Shown here: one piece after another, positions 1 through 10,000 of the stretch
How the letters are laid out: the number at the start of each line of letters is the position of its first letter
How positions within the stretch are numbered: position 1 is the first letter of the stretch
Source of the DNA: Lachnospiraceae bacterium
GTDB taxonomy: Bacteria; Bacillota; Clostridia; Lachnospirales; Lachnospiraceae
Length of the DNA stretch: 52,791 bases
NCBI GenBank assembly: GCA_017962225.1
Contig: JAGCVT010000078.1
Location: 1-52,791, forward strand
Direction of reading: 5' to 3'
The notes under the pieces: model-generated
Seen by the model: the letters and a program-made list of their open reading frames with translations, nothing else
The model's database searches: none
What the model was told of the DNA's origin: nothing
Position numbers and translations under genes: made by a program

Positions 1-1
1 A

Positions 2-715
2 TTTGCAAATATTAAACACAAAAAAGAAAAGAATGACGCAGCCAAAGGAAAGATTTTTACCATCATCGGACGTGAAATCGCGGTTGCCGTAAAAGAAGGC
101 GGTCCCGATCCCGCGAATAACTATAAACTTGCGACGGTTATTGCAAAGGCAAAGGCTAACAACATGCCTAACGATACCATCGACAGAGGTATCAAAAAAG
201 CTGCAGGCGAAGGTGCCAACGTAACTTACGAACAGTGCACATACGAAGGATACGGCCCCAACGGTATTGCAATCATCGTTAAATGCCTTACAGACAACAA
301 AAACAGAACTGCAAGCAATGTGCGTTCCGCATTTACCAAAGGACAGGGAAATATCGGAACACAGGGCTGCGTTTCATACATGTTTGACGAATGCGGTCAG
401 ATCATCATCGACAAGGAAGAATGCGATATGGATGCGGATGACCTTATGATGATCGCACTTGATGCGGGCGCAGACGATTTCAGCGATGAAGAAGACAGCT
501 ACGAAATCATCACATCACCCGATGCAATTAATGATGTAATTAAGGCTATGGAAGAGAACAACATTCCCATGGCTCAGGCCGAAGTTACAATGCTTCCGCA
601 GAACTACATCAAGCTTGATGACGAAACCGCTATCAAGAACCTTCAGAGAACACTCGATCTTCTCGATGAAGATGATGACGTTCAGAACGTATACACCAAC
701 TGGGACGAAGAATAA
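2..715 (+). CDS. yebC: YebC/PmpR family regulator, 5'-truncated
   Basis: The reading frame is open from the first bases of the window and begins FANIKHKKEKND, which in this family follows the initial MSGHSK, so only about six residues lie upstream. The 237 visible residues cover essentially the whole three-domain YebC fold, including the conserved GREIAVAVKEGG segment and an acidic C terminus. Family members were first described as DNA-binding regulators (PmpR). More recent work on YebC paralogues assigns a role in helping ribosomes through polyproline stalls, so the sequence alone does not decide the role. The gene sits 39 bp upstream of metY with no visible terminator between them. Identification is secure; the molecular role is family knowledge only. 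Confidence 0.95.
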   Translation, partial: FANIKHKKEKNDAAKGKIFTIIGREIAVAVKEGGPDPANNYKLATVIAKAKANNMPNDTIDRGIKKAAGEGANVTYEQCTYEGYGPNGIAIIVKCLTDNKNRTASNVRSAFTKGQGNIGTQGCVSYMFDECGQIIIDKEECDMDADDLMMIALDAGADDFSDEEDSYEIITSPDAINDVIKAMEENNIPMAQAEVTMLPQNYIKLDDETAIKNLQRTLDLLDEDDDVQNVYTNWDEE

Positions 716-754
716 TTTATAAAACACATAAATGAACTACGAGGAATTTTAAAA

Positions 755-2035
755 ATGAGCAATTACAGTATTGAAACAAAATGTATTCAGTCGGGCTGGA
801 CGCCCACCAAAGGCGAACCGAGAATTTTACCCATCTATCAGTCTACAACCTTTAAGTATGACACATCGGAGCAGATGGGTGATTTGTTTGATTTAAAGGC
901 TTCTGGATATTTTTATACCAGACTTCAGAATCCTACAAATGATTTTGTGGCAGCAAAGATCTGCGATATGGAAGGCGGAGCTGCTGCAATGCTTACATCA
1001 TCCGGTCAGGCAGCCAACTTTTATTCTGTATTCAATATTGCAAATGCGGGAGATCATATTATTATCAGTTCCGCATTATACGGCGGCACATTCAATCTTT
1101 TAACAATTACCATAAAAGAGATGGGAATCGAAACCACTGTTGTCGATCCCGAGATTTCACTCGAAGATTTAAGAAAAGAATTCAAAGAGAATACAAAATG
1201 TGTTCTTGCAGAATCTATTTCGAACCCTTCTCTTGTAGTACTCGATTTTGAAAAATTCGCAACCGCAGCGCATGAAGCAGGCGTTCCTTTAATCGTGGAT
1301 AATACATTCCCCACACCCGTTAACTGCAGACCTTTCGAATACGGAGTTGATATTGTTACACATTCAACCACAAAGTATATGGACGGTCATGCCGTATCGG
1401 TAGGCGGATGTATCGTAGATTCAGGTAATTTCGACTGGACTAAATATCCCGATAAATTCCCGGGTCTCTGTTATCCCGATGAATCATATCACGGAACAAC
1501 ATATACAAAAGAGTTCGGCAAAGCAGCTTATATCGTAAAAGCGACCACGACTCTTATGAGAGATTTGGGTTCAATCCAGTCTCCCCAGAATGCATTCTAC
1601 GTAAACTTAGGCCTTGAAACACTTCACCTTCGTATGCAGAGACACTGCGAAAACGCACTTGCTGTTGCAAAGTGGCTTAAGACACAGGATAAGGTTGCAT
1701 GGGTTAACTATCCCGGCCTTGAAGGCGATGCTTACTATGAGAGAGCTAAGAAATACATGCCTAACGGTACATGCGGCGTTCTTACATTCGGTATAAAGGG
1801 CGGAAGAGAAGCCAGCATTAAATTCATGGATGCATTAAAGCTTGTAGCTATCGTTACACACGTTGCCGATACACGTTCATGCGTGCTTCATCCCGCAAGT
1901 CATACTCACAGACAGATGACCGACGAACAGCTTCTTGAAGCAGGCGTAAAACCTGATTTGATCAGATTTTCCGTTGGTATTGAAAACGTAAACGATATTA
2001 TTGCCGATCTTGAACAGGCATTTAAGGAAATTTAG
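755..2035 (+). CDS. metY: O-acetylhomoserine aminocarboxypropyltransferase (sulfhydrylase)
   Basis: This 426-residue PLP enzyme of the Cys/Met-metabolism family would make homocysteine directly from O-acetylhomoserine and sulfide in the cytoplasm. The N terminus (ETKCIQSGWTP), the SSGQAANF turn, the D-N-T-F motif (VDNTFPTP) and the PLP-lysine segment HSTTKYMDGH with the lysine at residue 207 are all present. The C terminus carries the conserved SVGIEN motif. The length matches MetY/Met17 proteins (about 425) rather than the shorter MetB/MetC group (about 380). The start at 755 follows a GAGGA ribosome site. The upstream gap is only 39 bp, so there is no room for a SAM riboswitch or T-box immediately before this gene. 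Substrate choice (O-acetyl versus O-succinyl homoserine) is inferred from family. Confidence 0.93.
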   Translation: MSNYSIETKCIQSGWTPTKGEPRILPIYQSTTFKYDTSEQMGDLFDLKASGYFYTRLQNPTNDFVAAKICDMEGGAAAMLTSSGQAANFYSVFNIANAGDHIIISSALYGGTFNLLTITIKEMGIETTVVDPEISLEDLRKEFKENTKCVLAESISNPSLVVLDFEKFATAAHEAGVPLIVDNTFPTPVNCRPFEYGVDIVTHSTTKYMDGHAVSVGGCIVDSGNFDWTKYPDKFPGLCYPDESYHGTTYTKEFGKAAYIVKATTTLMRDLGSIQSPQNAFYVNLGLETLHLRMQRHCENALAVAKWLKTQDKVAWVNYPGLEGDAYYERAKKYMPNGTCGVLTFGIKGGREASIKFMDALKLVAIVTHVADTRSCVLHPASHTHRQMTDEQLLEAGVKPDLIRFSVGIENVNDIIADLEQAFKEI

Positions 2036-2036
2036 T

Positions 2037-2978
2037 ATGGATATTCTTTCGATAATAGTTCCCTGCTATAACGAAGAAGAAATGCTTCCGATAACTTTTG
2101 AAAGTTTGAGAAATAAACTTTCGGAGCTTATCGAAAAGGGAAAGATTTCTCCCGAATCGTTTCTTCTTTTCATAGATGACGGCAGCAAGGATAAAACCTG
2201 GGAATTAATTGAGAACGAAAATAAAATACACAAAGAAGTCAGAGGACTTAAACTTGCGGGCAATGTAGGCCATCAGTTTGCATTGACCGCCGGTCTTATT
2301 TTTGCAAAAGACATCTGTGACATATCGATTTCAATTGATGCCGACCTTCAGGATGACATTGATGTTTTTGAAGAGATGGTAGATAAATATCACGAAGGAA
2401 ACGATATTGTTTACGGTGTCAGAAATAAAAGAAAGACAGACTCTATTTTTAAAAGAGTTACAGCCCAGACTTTTTACAGAGTAATGAACTTTTTCGGGGC
2501 AAAGACTATTTACAATCATGCAGACTTCAGACTGATGTCCCAAAGAGCACTTGAACAGTTTTCTAAATACTCAGAGGAAAATCTTTATTTAAGAGGCATC
2601 GTTCCTCTTATCGGATATAAGACCGAATGTGTTTATTACGACAGAAAAGTTAGAGTAGCCGGTAAGAGCAAATATCCTTTGAGAAAAATGCTTGCTCTTG
2701 CAATTGAAGGCATTACTTCCTTCAGTGTCAAACCCATCAGATACATTGTTCTTTTAGGGTTTTTAAGTGTGTTCTTAAGCATAGCGGCTTTTGTTTATGC
2801 ACTTGTTTCTTACTTCTTAAAGACTGTAGAGCCCGGCTGGACATCACTTATTGTAAGTATCTGGTTTTTAGGAGGAGTACAGTTAATATCGATAGGCCTT
2901 ATCGGTGAATATATAGGCAAGATTTACATGGAAGTCAAAAGACGTCCTCGTTATAACATTGAGAAATATACTTCTTAG
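2037..2978 (+). CDS. Family 2 polyprenyl-phosphate glycosyltransferase, GtrB/ArnC-like
   Basis: The protein is a 313-residue GT-A glycosyltransferase with a C-terminal membrane hairpin. The start at 2037 is chosen over an in-frame start inside metY because AAGGA lies 8 bp upstream. Visible motifs are PCYNEEE (residues 9-15), the nucleotide-sugar DDGS (47-50) and the metal-binding DADLQDD (101-107). Two hydrophobic segments near residues 235-260 and 270-300 precede a basic tail. This arrangement is typical of enzymes that load a sugar onto undecaprenyl phosphate for a later extracytoplasmic transferase. The next gene encodes a large multispanning protein that could be that partner. The sugar identity cannot be read from the sequence. 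Confidence 0.88.
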   Translation: MDILSIIVPCYNEEEMLPITFESLRNKLSELIEKGKISPESFLLFIDDGSKDKTWELIENENKIHKEVRGLKLAGNVGHQFALTAGLIFAKDICDISISIDADLQDDIDVFEEMVDKYHEGNDIVYGVRNKRKTDSIFKRVTAQTFYRVMNFFGAKTIYNHADFRLMSQRALEQFSKYSEENLYLRGIVPLIGYKTECVYYDRKVRVAGKSKYPLRKMLALAIEGITSFSVKPIRYIVLLGFLSVFLSIAAFVYALVSYFLKTVEPGWTSLIVSIWFLGGVQLISIGLIGEYIGKIYMEVKRRPRYNIEKYTS

Positions 2979-3003
2979 TTTTTGATTTTGGGAAGGTTAA
3001 TTT

Positions 3004-4791
3004 ATGGTTACAAAGAAAAACATATATCATTATATAGTTTATGTGATATTTGCTTTAATCTTTTTTTGTGCCATTGGGCTTTATTCGATCAGCATGGTCG
3101 GATCGGCTGAAGGTAGCGCGATAGTTCTGATCCTTATAAGATACGGAATTGTATTTATTGTGGCCGCCCTGCTTGTTCTTGTTTTCAAATTTGTTGTTCC
3201 TAAAATCCCGGAAAAGTTTCAGGTTAAAGAATTTCCGGTTATATCCAAAGCTTATGAGATAGTTGGTATTATCAGCGTTATCGTACTTATGATTTTTGCC
3301 AGAGTTATGGTAATCACCTCTCATTTTGGCGATGAAATCGTAAGCTCATATTATGATTATGCTGTCGGAAGCACCGAGTATATTCCCGGAACTTCATATG
3401 CTGCTTATACATATGCTTCGGCATGCAGACTTTTATGTAAGTTAAGTTCAACGGTTTATCCGATTTATGCTTTTAATATACTGCTTCAGGCAGGAATAAT
3501 AGCTTTTGCTTACTTTCTTTTAAAACGTTCATTCCGTATGAGATACGGCGTTTTGGTAGCATTGCTTTTATCTTTTATGCCGTATTCAATCAATGCGGTT
3601 ATGAACATTACGCCTGATACAATGCTTGCATTTTTATATGTGGCATATTTGTATTATCTTTCCTGGACCGTATATTTAAACAGAAAATCACATATAATTG
3701 ACGGATATCAGATGCTTTACATTGTTGCGCTCGGAGTATTTTCCGGATTTGTTGCAATGTTTGATATTTTGGGAATATCACTTCTTGTATTAACCGTCAG
3801 CGTACTTTTACTTACGTGTAGAAAATATACTGAAACAATTTTCCAGAATAAATTTATTCAGTCGGGAATTTATATTGTTTCATTTGCAGGATCGTTATTC
3901 TTATGCTTAAGTCTGTTTTATAATAACGGACTTAATAAAATGGATAATGTAATGAATTACATTTATTCATTTATACCCAGAGGACTTTCTTTATCTTTCG
4001 AAGCTCCGATGGAAGGCAGAATAGAAGGCATAGCGTTATTTGTATTTGCTGCGATAGCCATTTTTGCTTTTATCAGAAACGAATTCGATAAAGGACTTCC
4101 CGCGGTAATTATTATTGATTTTGTTTCCGTATTTACTTTTATAAAATTTAATACATGCGAATATTCGTATATTCTTAATTTCTTCTTCATTTTTATCACT
4201 GCAGTCGGATTTTTTGAACTTCCGAATTTTGCACTCGGTGTTGAAGACATTTCGAATGCCGAGAATGAACTGATGACAGCAAAATACAAAAATGCGGCAG
4301 ACGATGAAGAGGAAAAATACAACAATTACAAGCCTGCATATCAGGGTAAAACCGAACCTCAGGCTGCAAAAGCAGAAGAGGATGAAAAGGATTTAAAGGC
4401 CGTTACTATTGCTTCGGGTAAAATCGAAAGTAAGAAAACCGATGATATTAAGCCTGAAGTTAAACCTGTGCCTCAAAATGCTCCTGCGGTTGTACCTGAA
4501 GCACCCAAACCGGTTATACCTGTCAAGGAATCTTCTGAATCCTTATCCGGCACTACAATAGAGACAGCTGCAGACAATGAGGAGGTTACAGACAATATGA
4601 GAAGCACAACTTCAGGCCTTACCCTTGTAGAAACAGTTCCCGACAGGAGCAATTCGGGCTTTATTAAGAACCCTCTTCCCGGTCCTAAACCGCACGTAGC
4701 CAGAGAACTTACTTACGATTATGACTTTAAAGATGATGACCTTGAATTTGATATAACCGATATGAAGGGCAAAGATTATTATGACATCTAA
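3004..4791 (+). CDS. Multispanning membrane protein, GT-C glycosyltransferase-like, with acidic cytoplasmic tail
   Basis: I do not recognise a named family with certainty. The 595-residue protein has about ten to twelve hydrophobic spans over residues 8-410, then a soluble tail of about 185 residues rich in E, K, P and A. An acidic GDE motif (near residue 109) falls in the first large loop, where GT-C glycosyltransferases usually keep their catalytic acidic residues. This and the adjacent GT2 gene suggest a lipid-linked-sugar transferase. The tail ends in a Pro-rich patch (KNPLPGPKPHV) followed by an acidic D/Y-rich end. The start at 3004 has a GGAAGG site, and the last 11 bp overlap ftsK. 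GT-C assignment is inference; a polymerase or flippase role is also possible. Confidence 0.75.
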   Translation: MVTKKNIYHYIVYVIFALIFFCAIGLYSISMVGSAEGSAIVLILIRYGIVFIVAALLVLVFKFVVPKIPEKFQVKEFPVISKAYEIVGIISVIVLMIFARVMVITSHFGDEIVSSYYDYAVGSTEYIPGTSYAAYTYASACRLLCKLSSTVYPIYAFNILLQAGIIAFAYFLLKRSFRMRYGVLVALLLSFMPYSINAVMNITPDTMLAFLYVAYLYYLSWTVYLNRKSHIIDGYQMLYIVALGVFSGFVAMFDILGISLLVLTVSVLLLTCRKYTETIFQNKFIQSGIYIVSFAGSLFLCLSLFYNNGLNKMDNVMNYIYSFIPRGLSLSFEAPMEGRIEGIALFVFAAIAIFAFIRNEFDKGLPAVIIIDFVSVFTFIKFNTCEYSYILNFFFIFITAVGFFELPNFALGVEDISNAENELMTAKYKNAADDEEEKYNNYKPAYQGKTEPQAAKAEEDEKDLKAVTIASGKIESKKTDDIKPEVKPVPQNAPAVVPEAPKPVIPVKESSESLSGTTIETAADNEEVTDNMRSTTSGLTLVETVPDRSNSGFIKNPLPGPKPHVARELTYDYDFKDDDLEFDITDMKGKDYYDI

Positions 4792-7408
4792 CGGTAATCG
4801 TAAAAGAAGAACAACTTCCGCCTCTTCAAGAAGCGGTTCAAAAAGAAGTTCTTCCACACGTACTTCGAATAAAAAGAATACATCACATAAGAGAAACACA
4901 TCTAATCAGGAATATGAATTTGACTATGTAAAAGTACTTATTTACTTTGGTATATTTGTATTTTTTGCAGTTATGTTTTTATTCTCTCTCGGATTATTCG
5001 ACGGAGGAATAGGTCTTTTTATTACCAAGTTTTTAAAAGGACTGTTTGGCTTTACTGCTTATGTTCTGCCGATTGTCGGGATACTTACTACGGTTTACTG
5101 TATTGTTAAAGATACGACCAAGAAAACCGTTTTCAATGTAATCTCGGCAGTTCTTTTTGTGGCCTGCGTAGGTATGATTGCACATCTGTTTGCTTATTCA
5201 AGCATAAGCAGTGCATCATTTACCGAGTCCATGAAAATCTTTTATTTAAACGGTAAAGGCGGCGGTGCTGTATTCGGACTGCTTGCATATATTATTGATA
5301 TAAGCTGCGGAAGAGCGCTTGTTTGGATACTTTCAATCGTATTGATGATTGCAAGTATCGTTGTTATGTTTGGCAAATACATTGTCAGATATTCGAAGAT
5401 TTTATATGCGAAATATCATGATCTCGACGACCCTGATCCTGAGGCAGAAAGAGAATACACCGAACGCGAAATCAGAAGAATGCGAGAAAAAGAAGCCGCA
5501 AGAAAGAAGAAAATTTCTTATAAAATCACCGAAGATCCCGAAGAGAATGTAAATGCCGGAAAATCAAAGGTTATAGATGTTAATCCTTCGGATATAAAAC
5601 CTATTTCGGATGATATTCTTTATGCACAAAATGAAAAATCCGTACATAAAGAGAATAAAGGCGAATCGGCTGATGTTCATCAGATTCATGCGAAGAACAT
5701 AAAGAAAGATCCGAACGCAGATGAAATAAGACCCATCAATGTTTATAATGATGATTCACCTGTTAAATCAAAGCCCGTAAACAACGAGATTTCACCTATT
5801 AATACCGTAAAATCTCCTGCAGTCGACGAAACGCTTCCTGTCGTTAAAATGACTCCGGGTGCTGTTTCGATGATTGAAAATTCTGCTCCCGCGCAGGGTG
5901 CGATTTCAGTCGATCCCACGCTTGATTTATATAAAGAGAAAAAGAATAATGCACCTTCAAAGCCTTATAAATTTCCGCCTGTTACGCTTTTAAGCAAGGG
6001 TAGCAGATCATCGAAAAATAAAGGCGATGACATTATAGAAACAGCTAATAAGTTAAAAGAAACTCTTTCTACATTCGGTGTTGAAGTTTCAATCGATCCT
6101 GCGAACTGTTCAAAAGGACCAGCAGTTACCAGATATGAACTTACTCCGGCTCCGGGTGTTAAGGTAAGCAGAATTGTTTCTTTATCCGATGACATTAAAT
6201 TAAGTCTCGGCGCTGCTGATATAAGAATCGAAGCACCTATTCCCGGCAAGAGTGCGGTAGGTATCGAAGTACCTAATTCTGAGAGTTCGGCCGTTCCTTT
6301 CAGAGACCTGATTGAATCCTCGGATTTTCACAATTCCAAATCCAATCTTGCTTTTGCGGTAGGTAAGGATTTATCGGGACAGGTTGTTATTTCGGATATT
6401 GCCAAAATGCCTCACCTTTTGATTGCCGGTGCTACGGGCTCAGGTAAATCCGTATGTATCAACACAATTATCATGAGCATTTTATATAAGGCTCATCCCG
6501 AAGATGTTAAGCTTATACTCATTGATCCTAAAGTTGTTGAATTAAGCGTATATAACGGTATTCCTCATCTTTTATTACCTGTTGTAACCGATCCCAAGCA
6601 GGCTAGTGCATCGCTTCACTGGGGTGTGAGCGAAATGGAAGACAGATATAAGAAATTTGCTGATGCAGGTGTCAGAGATTTGAAGGGCTATAACGAAAAA
6701 GCCGCAGAAGATCCGACTATATCGAAACTTCCTCAGGTAGTGATTATAGTAGACGAGCTTGCCGATTTAATGATGGTTGCCGGCAAAGAGGTTGAAGAAT
6801 CCATATGCCGTCTGGCTCAGCTTGCAAGAGCCGCAGGCATTCACTTGATTATAGCTACTCAGAGACCTTCCGTAGACGTTATTACAGGTCTTATTAAGGC
6901 AAATATGCCCAGCCGTATAGCTTTCAGCGTATCTTCGGGTATTGATTCAAGAACGATTCTTGATTCAAACGGTGCAGAAAAACTTCTCGGTAAAGGTGAT
7001 ATGCTTTTCTTCCCTCAGGGAATGAACAAGCCTTCCAGAGTTCAGGGATGTTTTGTTTCCGACAACGAAGTACTTGATGTGGTTGATTTCATCAAAAACC
7101 AGAATATAAAAGGGTATGATGAAAGAATAATGGAAACCGTAAAAAATAACGGTGCAGGCGGTACCGTAGCTGCTCCCGGCGGAGACCTGGATGAACTTTT
7201 CGGACAGGCCGGAATGTTTATTATCGGCAAAGAGAAAGCATCAATCGGTGCTTTGCAGAGAGCCTTTAAAATCGGCTTTAACAGAGCTGCCAGAATTATG
7301 GATCAGCTTGAATCCAAAGGAGTTGTAGGTCCCGAAGAAGGAACCAAACCCAGAAAGATTCTGATGGATGAGGCTGATTTTACAGCCATGATGAATTCAC
7401 AGGAATAG
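4781..7408 (+). CDS. ftsK: DNA translocase FtsK/SpoIIIE
   Basis: The 875-residue septal DNA pump moves chromosome ends through the closing septum. The N terminus is a basic Ser/Arg/Lys/Thr-rich stretch followed by four membrane spans (about residues 45-205), then a charged linker of about 180 residues and the motor. The motor shows Walker A GATGSGKS at 550-557 and Walker B with D658-E659 in IIVDELADL, followed by the ATQRPSVDVITG segment. The C-terminal winged-helix gamma domain that reads polar chromosome motifs is intact (GALQRAFKIGFNRAARIMDQ). The start overlaps the upstream gene by 11 bp, indicating coupled translation. Length is within the usual 750-950 range. Confidence 0.96.
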   Translation: MTSNGNRKRRTTSASSRSGSKRSSSTRTSNKKNTSHKRNTSNQEYEFDYVKVLIYFGIFVFFAVMFLFSLGLFDGGIGLFITKFLKGLFGFTAYVLPIVGILTTVYCIVKDTTKKTVFNVISAVLFVACVGMIAHLFAYSSISSASFTESMKIFYLNGKGGGAVFGLLAYIIDISCGRALVWILSIVLMIASIVVMFGKYIVRYSKILYAKYHDLDDPDPEAEREYTEREIRRMREKEAARKKKISYKITEDPEENVNAGKSKVIDVNPSDIKPISDDILYAQNEKSVHKENKGESADVHQIHAKNIKKDPNADEIRPINVYNDDSPVKSKPVNNEISPINTVKSPAVDETLPVVKMTPGAVSMIENSAPAQGAISVDPTLDLYKEKKNNAPSKPYKFPPVTLLSKGSRSSKNKGDDIIETANKLKETLSTFGVEVSIDPANCSKGPAVTRYELTPAPGVKVSRIVSLSDDIKLSLGAADIRIEAPIPGKSAVGIEVPNSESSAVPFRDLIESSDFHNSKSNLAFAVGKDLSGQVVISDIAKMPHLLIAGATGSGKSVCINTIIMSILYKAHPEDVKLILIDPKVVELSVYNGIPHLLLPVVTDPKQASASLHWGVSEMEDRYKKFADAGVRDLKGYNEKAAEDPTISKLPQVVIIVDELADLMMVAGKEVEESICRLAQLARAAGIHLIIATQRPSVDVITGLIKANMPSRIAFSVSSGIDSRTILDSNGAEKLLGKGDMLFFPQGMNKPSRVQGCFVSDNEVLDVVDFIKNQNIKGYDERIMETVKNNGAGGTVAAPGGDLDELFGQAGMFIIGKEKASIGALQRAFKIGFNRAARIMDQLESKGVVGPEEGTKPRKILMDEADFTAMMNSQE

Positions 7409-7431
7409 ATAAATAATAAAAGGAGACGATT

Positions 7432-9099
7432 ATGAAATCTGATATTGAAATTGCTCAAAGTGCTACAATGAAACCTATCACAGAGGTTGCAAAGCTTCTT
7501 TCAATCCCTGAAGACGATTTGGAATTATACGGAAAATATAAGGCTAAATTATCCGATGAGTATATCGACTCCGTTAAGAATAATAAAGACGGTAAGCTTG
7601 TTCTGGTTACAGCTATTAACCCTACACCCGCAGGTGAAGGTAAAACAACTACAACCGTTGGTCTCGGACAGGCTTTGGGACTTATGGGCAAGAAAGCCGT
7701 TATCGCTTTAAGAGAGCCCTCGCTCGGACCCTGCTTCGGCATTAAGGGCGGAGCTGCAGGCGGCGGAATGGCACAGGTTGTTCCGATGGAAGATTTAAAC
7801 CTTCATTTTACAGGCGACTTCCATGCAATTACTTCTGCAAACAACTTACTTGCCGCATTACTTGACAATCATATTCAGCAGGGCAACCAGCTTGGAATCG
7901 ATACAAGAAGCGTTGTATGGAAAAGATGCCTCGATATGAATGACCGTGCTTTAAGAAATATCGTTATAGGACTTGGTGCAAAGGCTGACGGTGTTGTAAG
8001 AGAAGATCATTTCGTAATTACAGTTGCATCAGAAATTATGGCTATCCTTTGTCTTGCAAACGATATGGAAGATCTTAAAGAAAGACTCGGAAAAATCGTT
8101 GTTGCTTACAATTTTGCAGGCGAACCCGTTACCGCAAAAGATTTGGGCGGAGTAGGTTCCATGGCTGCATTACTTAAGGATGCGCTTAAGCCCAATCTTA
8201 TTCAGACACTTGAAAATACACCCGCTATCGTTCACGGCGGACCTTTTGCAAATATAGCTCACGGATGTAACTCTGTAAGAGCAACAAAGACTGCATTAAA
8301 GATTGCAGATTACTGCATCACAGAGGCTGGATTCGGCGCAGACTTGGGCGCAGAGAAATTCCTTGATATCAAATGCCGCATGGCAGGACTTAAGCCCGAT
8401 GCAATCGTTCTTGTTGCAACCGTCAGAGCTCTTAAGTATAACGGCGGAGTTCCCAAGGATCAGTTATCGGCTGAAAACCTTGACGCATTAAGAAAAGGTA
8501 TCGTAAATCTTGAAAAACACATCGAAAACCTTCAGAAATACGTTGTTCCCGTAGTTGTTACGCTTAACTCGTTTATAACAGATACAAAAGCAGAAACAGA
8601 TTTCGTAAAAGATTTCTGTATTGAAAGAGGCTGCAGCTTTGCTCTTTCGGAAGTTTGGGAAAAGGGCGGCGAAGGCGGTGTAGAACTCGCCAAGACTCTT
8701 CTTGAAACTCTTGAAACCAAAGAAAGTCATTATCATCCATTATACAAGGATGAACTTTCGCTTGAAGAAAAGATTGAAACCATCGCAAAAGAAATCTATG
8801 GCGCAGACGGTGTTAATTATTCATCCACAGCCAAGAAACAGCTTGAAAAATTAAGCAAGCTTGGTTTCTCAAATATGCCTGTATGTGTTGCGAAGACACA
8901 ATATTCACTTTCTGACGATCCTACATTACTCGGTCGTCCCACTAATTACAATATCGAAGTAAGAGAGTGCTATGTTTCTGCCGGCGCAGGTTTTGTGGTT
9001 GTAATTACAGGCCAGATAATGACCATGCCCGGACTTCCCAAAGCTCCCGCAGCTTTAGAAATTGATGTCGTAGACGGCAAGATTACAGGTCTTTTCTAA
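7432..9099 (+). CDS. fhs: Formate-tetrahydrofolate ligase
   Basis: Fhs makes 10-formyl-tetrahydrofolate from formate, ATP and tetrahydrofolate. The 555-residue length is exactly that of the bacterial enzyme. The N-terminal P-loop-like sequence TPAGEGKT is at residues 65-72 and the [18 protein letters not shown] segment lies just after it. The C terminus ends in the conserved [15 protein letters not shown] segment. The start follows AGGAGA, 24 bp after ftsK. Directly downstream is folD, so the pair forms the formate-to-methylene-THF branch used for purine synthesis and, in acetogens, the methyl branch of the Wood-Ljungdahl pathway. Nothing here by itself shows acetogenesis. Confidence 0.97.
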   Translation: MKSDIEIAQSATMKPITEVAKLLSIPEDDLELYGKYKAKLSDEYIDSVKNNKDGKLVLVTAINPTPAGEGKTTTTVGLGQALGLMGKKAVIALREPSLGPCFGIKGGAAGGGMAQVVPMEDLNLHFTGDFHAITSANNLLAALLDNHIQQGNQLGIDTRSVVWKRCLDMNDRALRNIVIGLGAKADGVVREDHFVITVASEIMAILCLANDMEDLKERLGKIVVAYNFAGEPVTAKDLGGVGSMAALLKDALKPNLIQTLENTPAIVHGGPFANIAHGCNSVRATKTALKIADYCITEAGFGADLGAEKFLDIKCRMAGLKPDAIVLVATVRALKYNGGVPKDQLSAENLDALRKGIVNLEKHIENLQKYVVPVVVTLNSFITDTKAETDFVKDFCIERGCSFALSEVWEKGGEGGVELAKTLLETLETKESHYHPLYKDELSLEEKIETIAKEIYGADGVNYSSTAKKQLEKLSKLGFSNMPVCVAKTQYSLSDDPTLLGRPTNYNIEVRECYVSAGAGFVVVITGQIMTMPGLPKAPAALEIDVVDGKITGLF

Positions 9100-9147
9100 A
9101 ACAAAACTTGACATTTGTTTAAATTTTTAATATTCTCGGAGGAAAAA

Positions 9148-9990
9148 ATGGCTGAATTAATCGACGGAAAACTTATATCAGCTCAGATTAAAGACGAGTG
9201 TAAGGAAAAAGTTGCTCTTCTTAAAGAAAAAGGTATTGAAGTAACGCTTGCTGTTATTCAGGTAGGTGAAGATCCTGCCAGCAGCGTATATGTAAATAAT
9301 AAAAAGAAAGCATGTGAATATATAGGTGCCAATTCTTTATCATACAATCTTAAAGAGGATTCGACACAGGAAGAACTGTTAAAACTTATCGATGATTTAA
9401 ACAGCGATGATAAGGTTAACGGTATTCTTGTTCAGCTTCCTTTGCCCAAACATTTTGATGAGGATGAGGTTATAAGAAGAATCAATCCCGACAAGGATGT
9501 TGACGGATTTCATCCCATCAATGTCGGAAGACTTTCCATCGGTGAAAAAGGCTTTGTTTCCTGCACACCTGCCGGTATTATTCAGCTTTTAAAGAGAAGC
9601 AATGTTGAAATCGAAGGTAAGGAATGCGTTATTATCGGCAGAAGCAATATCGTAGGAAAACCTATGTCCATGCTTATGTTAAGAGAAAACGCTACTGTTA
9701 CAATCTGTCACTCAAGAACTAAGAATTTAAGCGAAGTTACAAAGAGGGCAGACATACTTATTGTTGCTATCGGCAAACCTAAAATGATTGATGCTTCATA
9801 CGTAAAAGAAGGTGCTGTTGTAATTGATGTCGGTATTCACAGACCGGATCCCGACAGCAAAAAGCTTTGTGGTGACGTTGATTTTGAAAGCGTTGAGCCC
9901 GTTGCAGGAAAAATCACACCCGTGCCCGGCGGTGTAGGTCCCATGACCATTGCAATGTTAATGAGTAATCTTGTAAATTCAGTAGAGTAA
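9148..9990 (+). CDS. folD: Methylene-THF dehydrogenase / methenyl-THF cyclohydrolase
   Basis: This 280-residue bifunctional enzyme interconverts 5,10-methylene-THF and 10-formyl-THF with NADP(H). I start it at the ATG at 9148, preceded by CGGAGG; a TTG at 9115 in the same frame lacks a ribosome site and would add eleven residues not found in the family. The catalytic Y48-V-N-N-K52 motif, the GILVQLPLP segment, DVDGFHP and the nucleotide-binding GRSNIVGKP are visible, as is PVPGGVGPMT near the C terminus. It lies 48 bp after fhs and is presumably in the same operon. Confidence 0.96.
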   Translation: MAELIDGKLISAQIKDECKEKVALLKEKGIEVTLAVIQVGEDPASSVYVNNKKKACEYIGANSLSYNLKEDSTQEELLKLIDDLNSDDKVNGILVQLPLPKHFDEDEVIRRINPDKDVDGFHPINVGRLSIGEKGFVSCTPAGIIQLLKRSNVEIEGKECVIIGRSNIVGKPMSMLMLRENATVTICHSRTKNLSEVTKRADILIVAIGKPKMIDASYVKEGAVVIDVGIHRPDPDSKKLCGDVDFESVEPVAGKITPVPGGVGPMTIAMLMSNLVNSVE

Positions 9991-10000
9991 GGAAGAAAAT

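Noticed and set aside
9108-9136. TTGACA at 9108-9113 with TATTCT 17 bp later, a possible folD promoter
   Set aside because: Transcription would start within a few bases of the folD start codon and downstream of its ribosome site, so it would not give a normal message. Probably chance.
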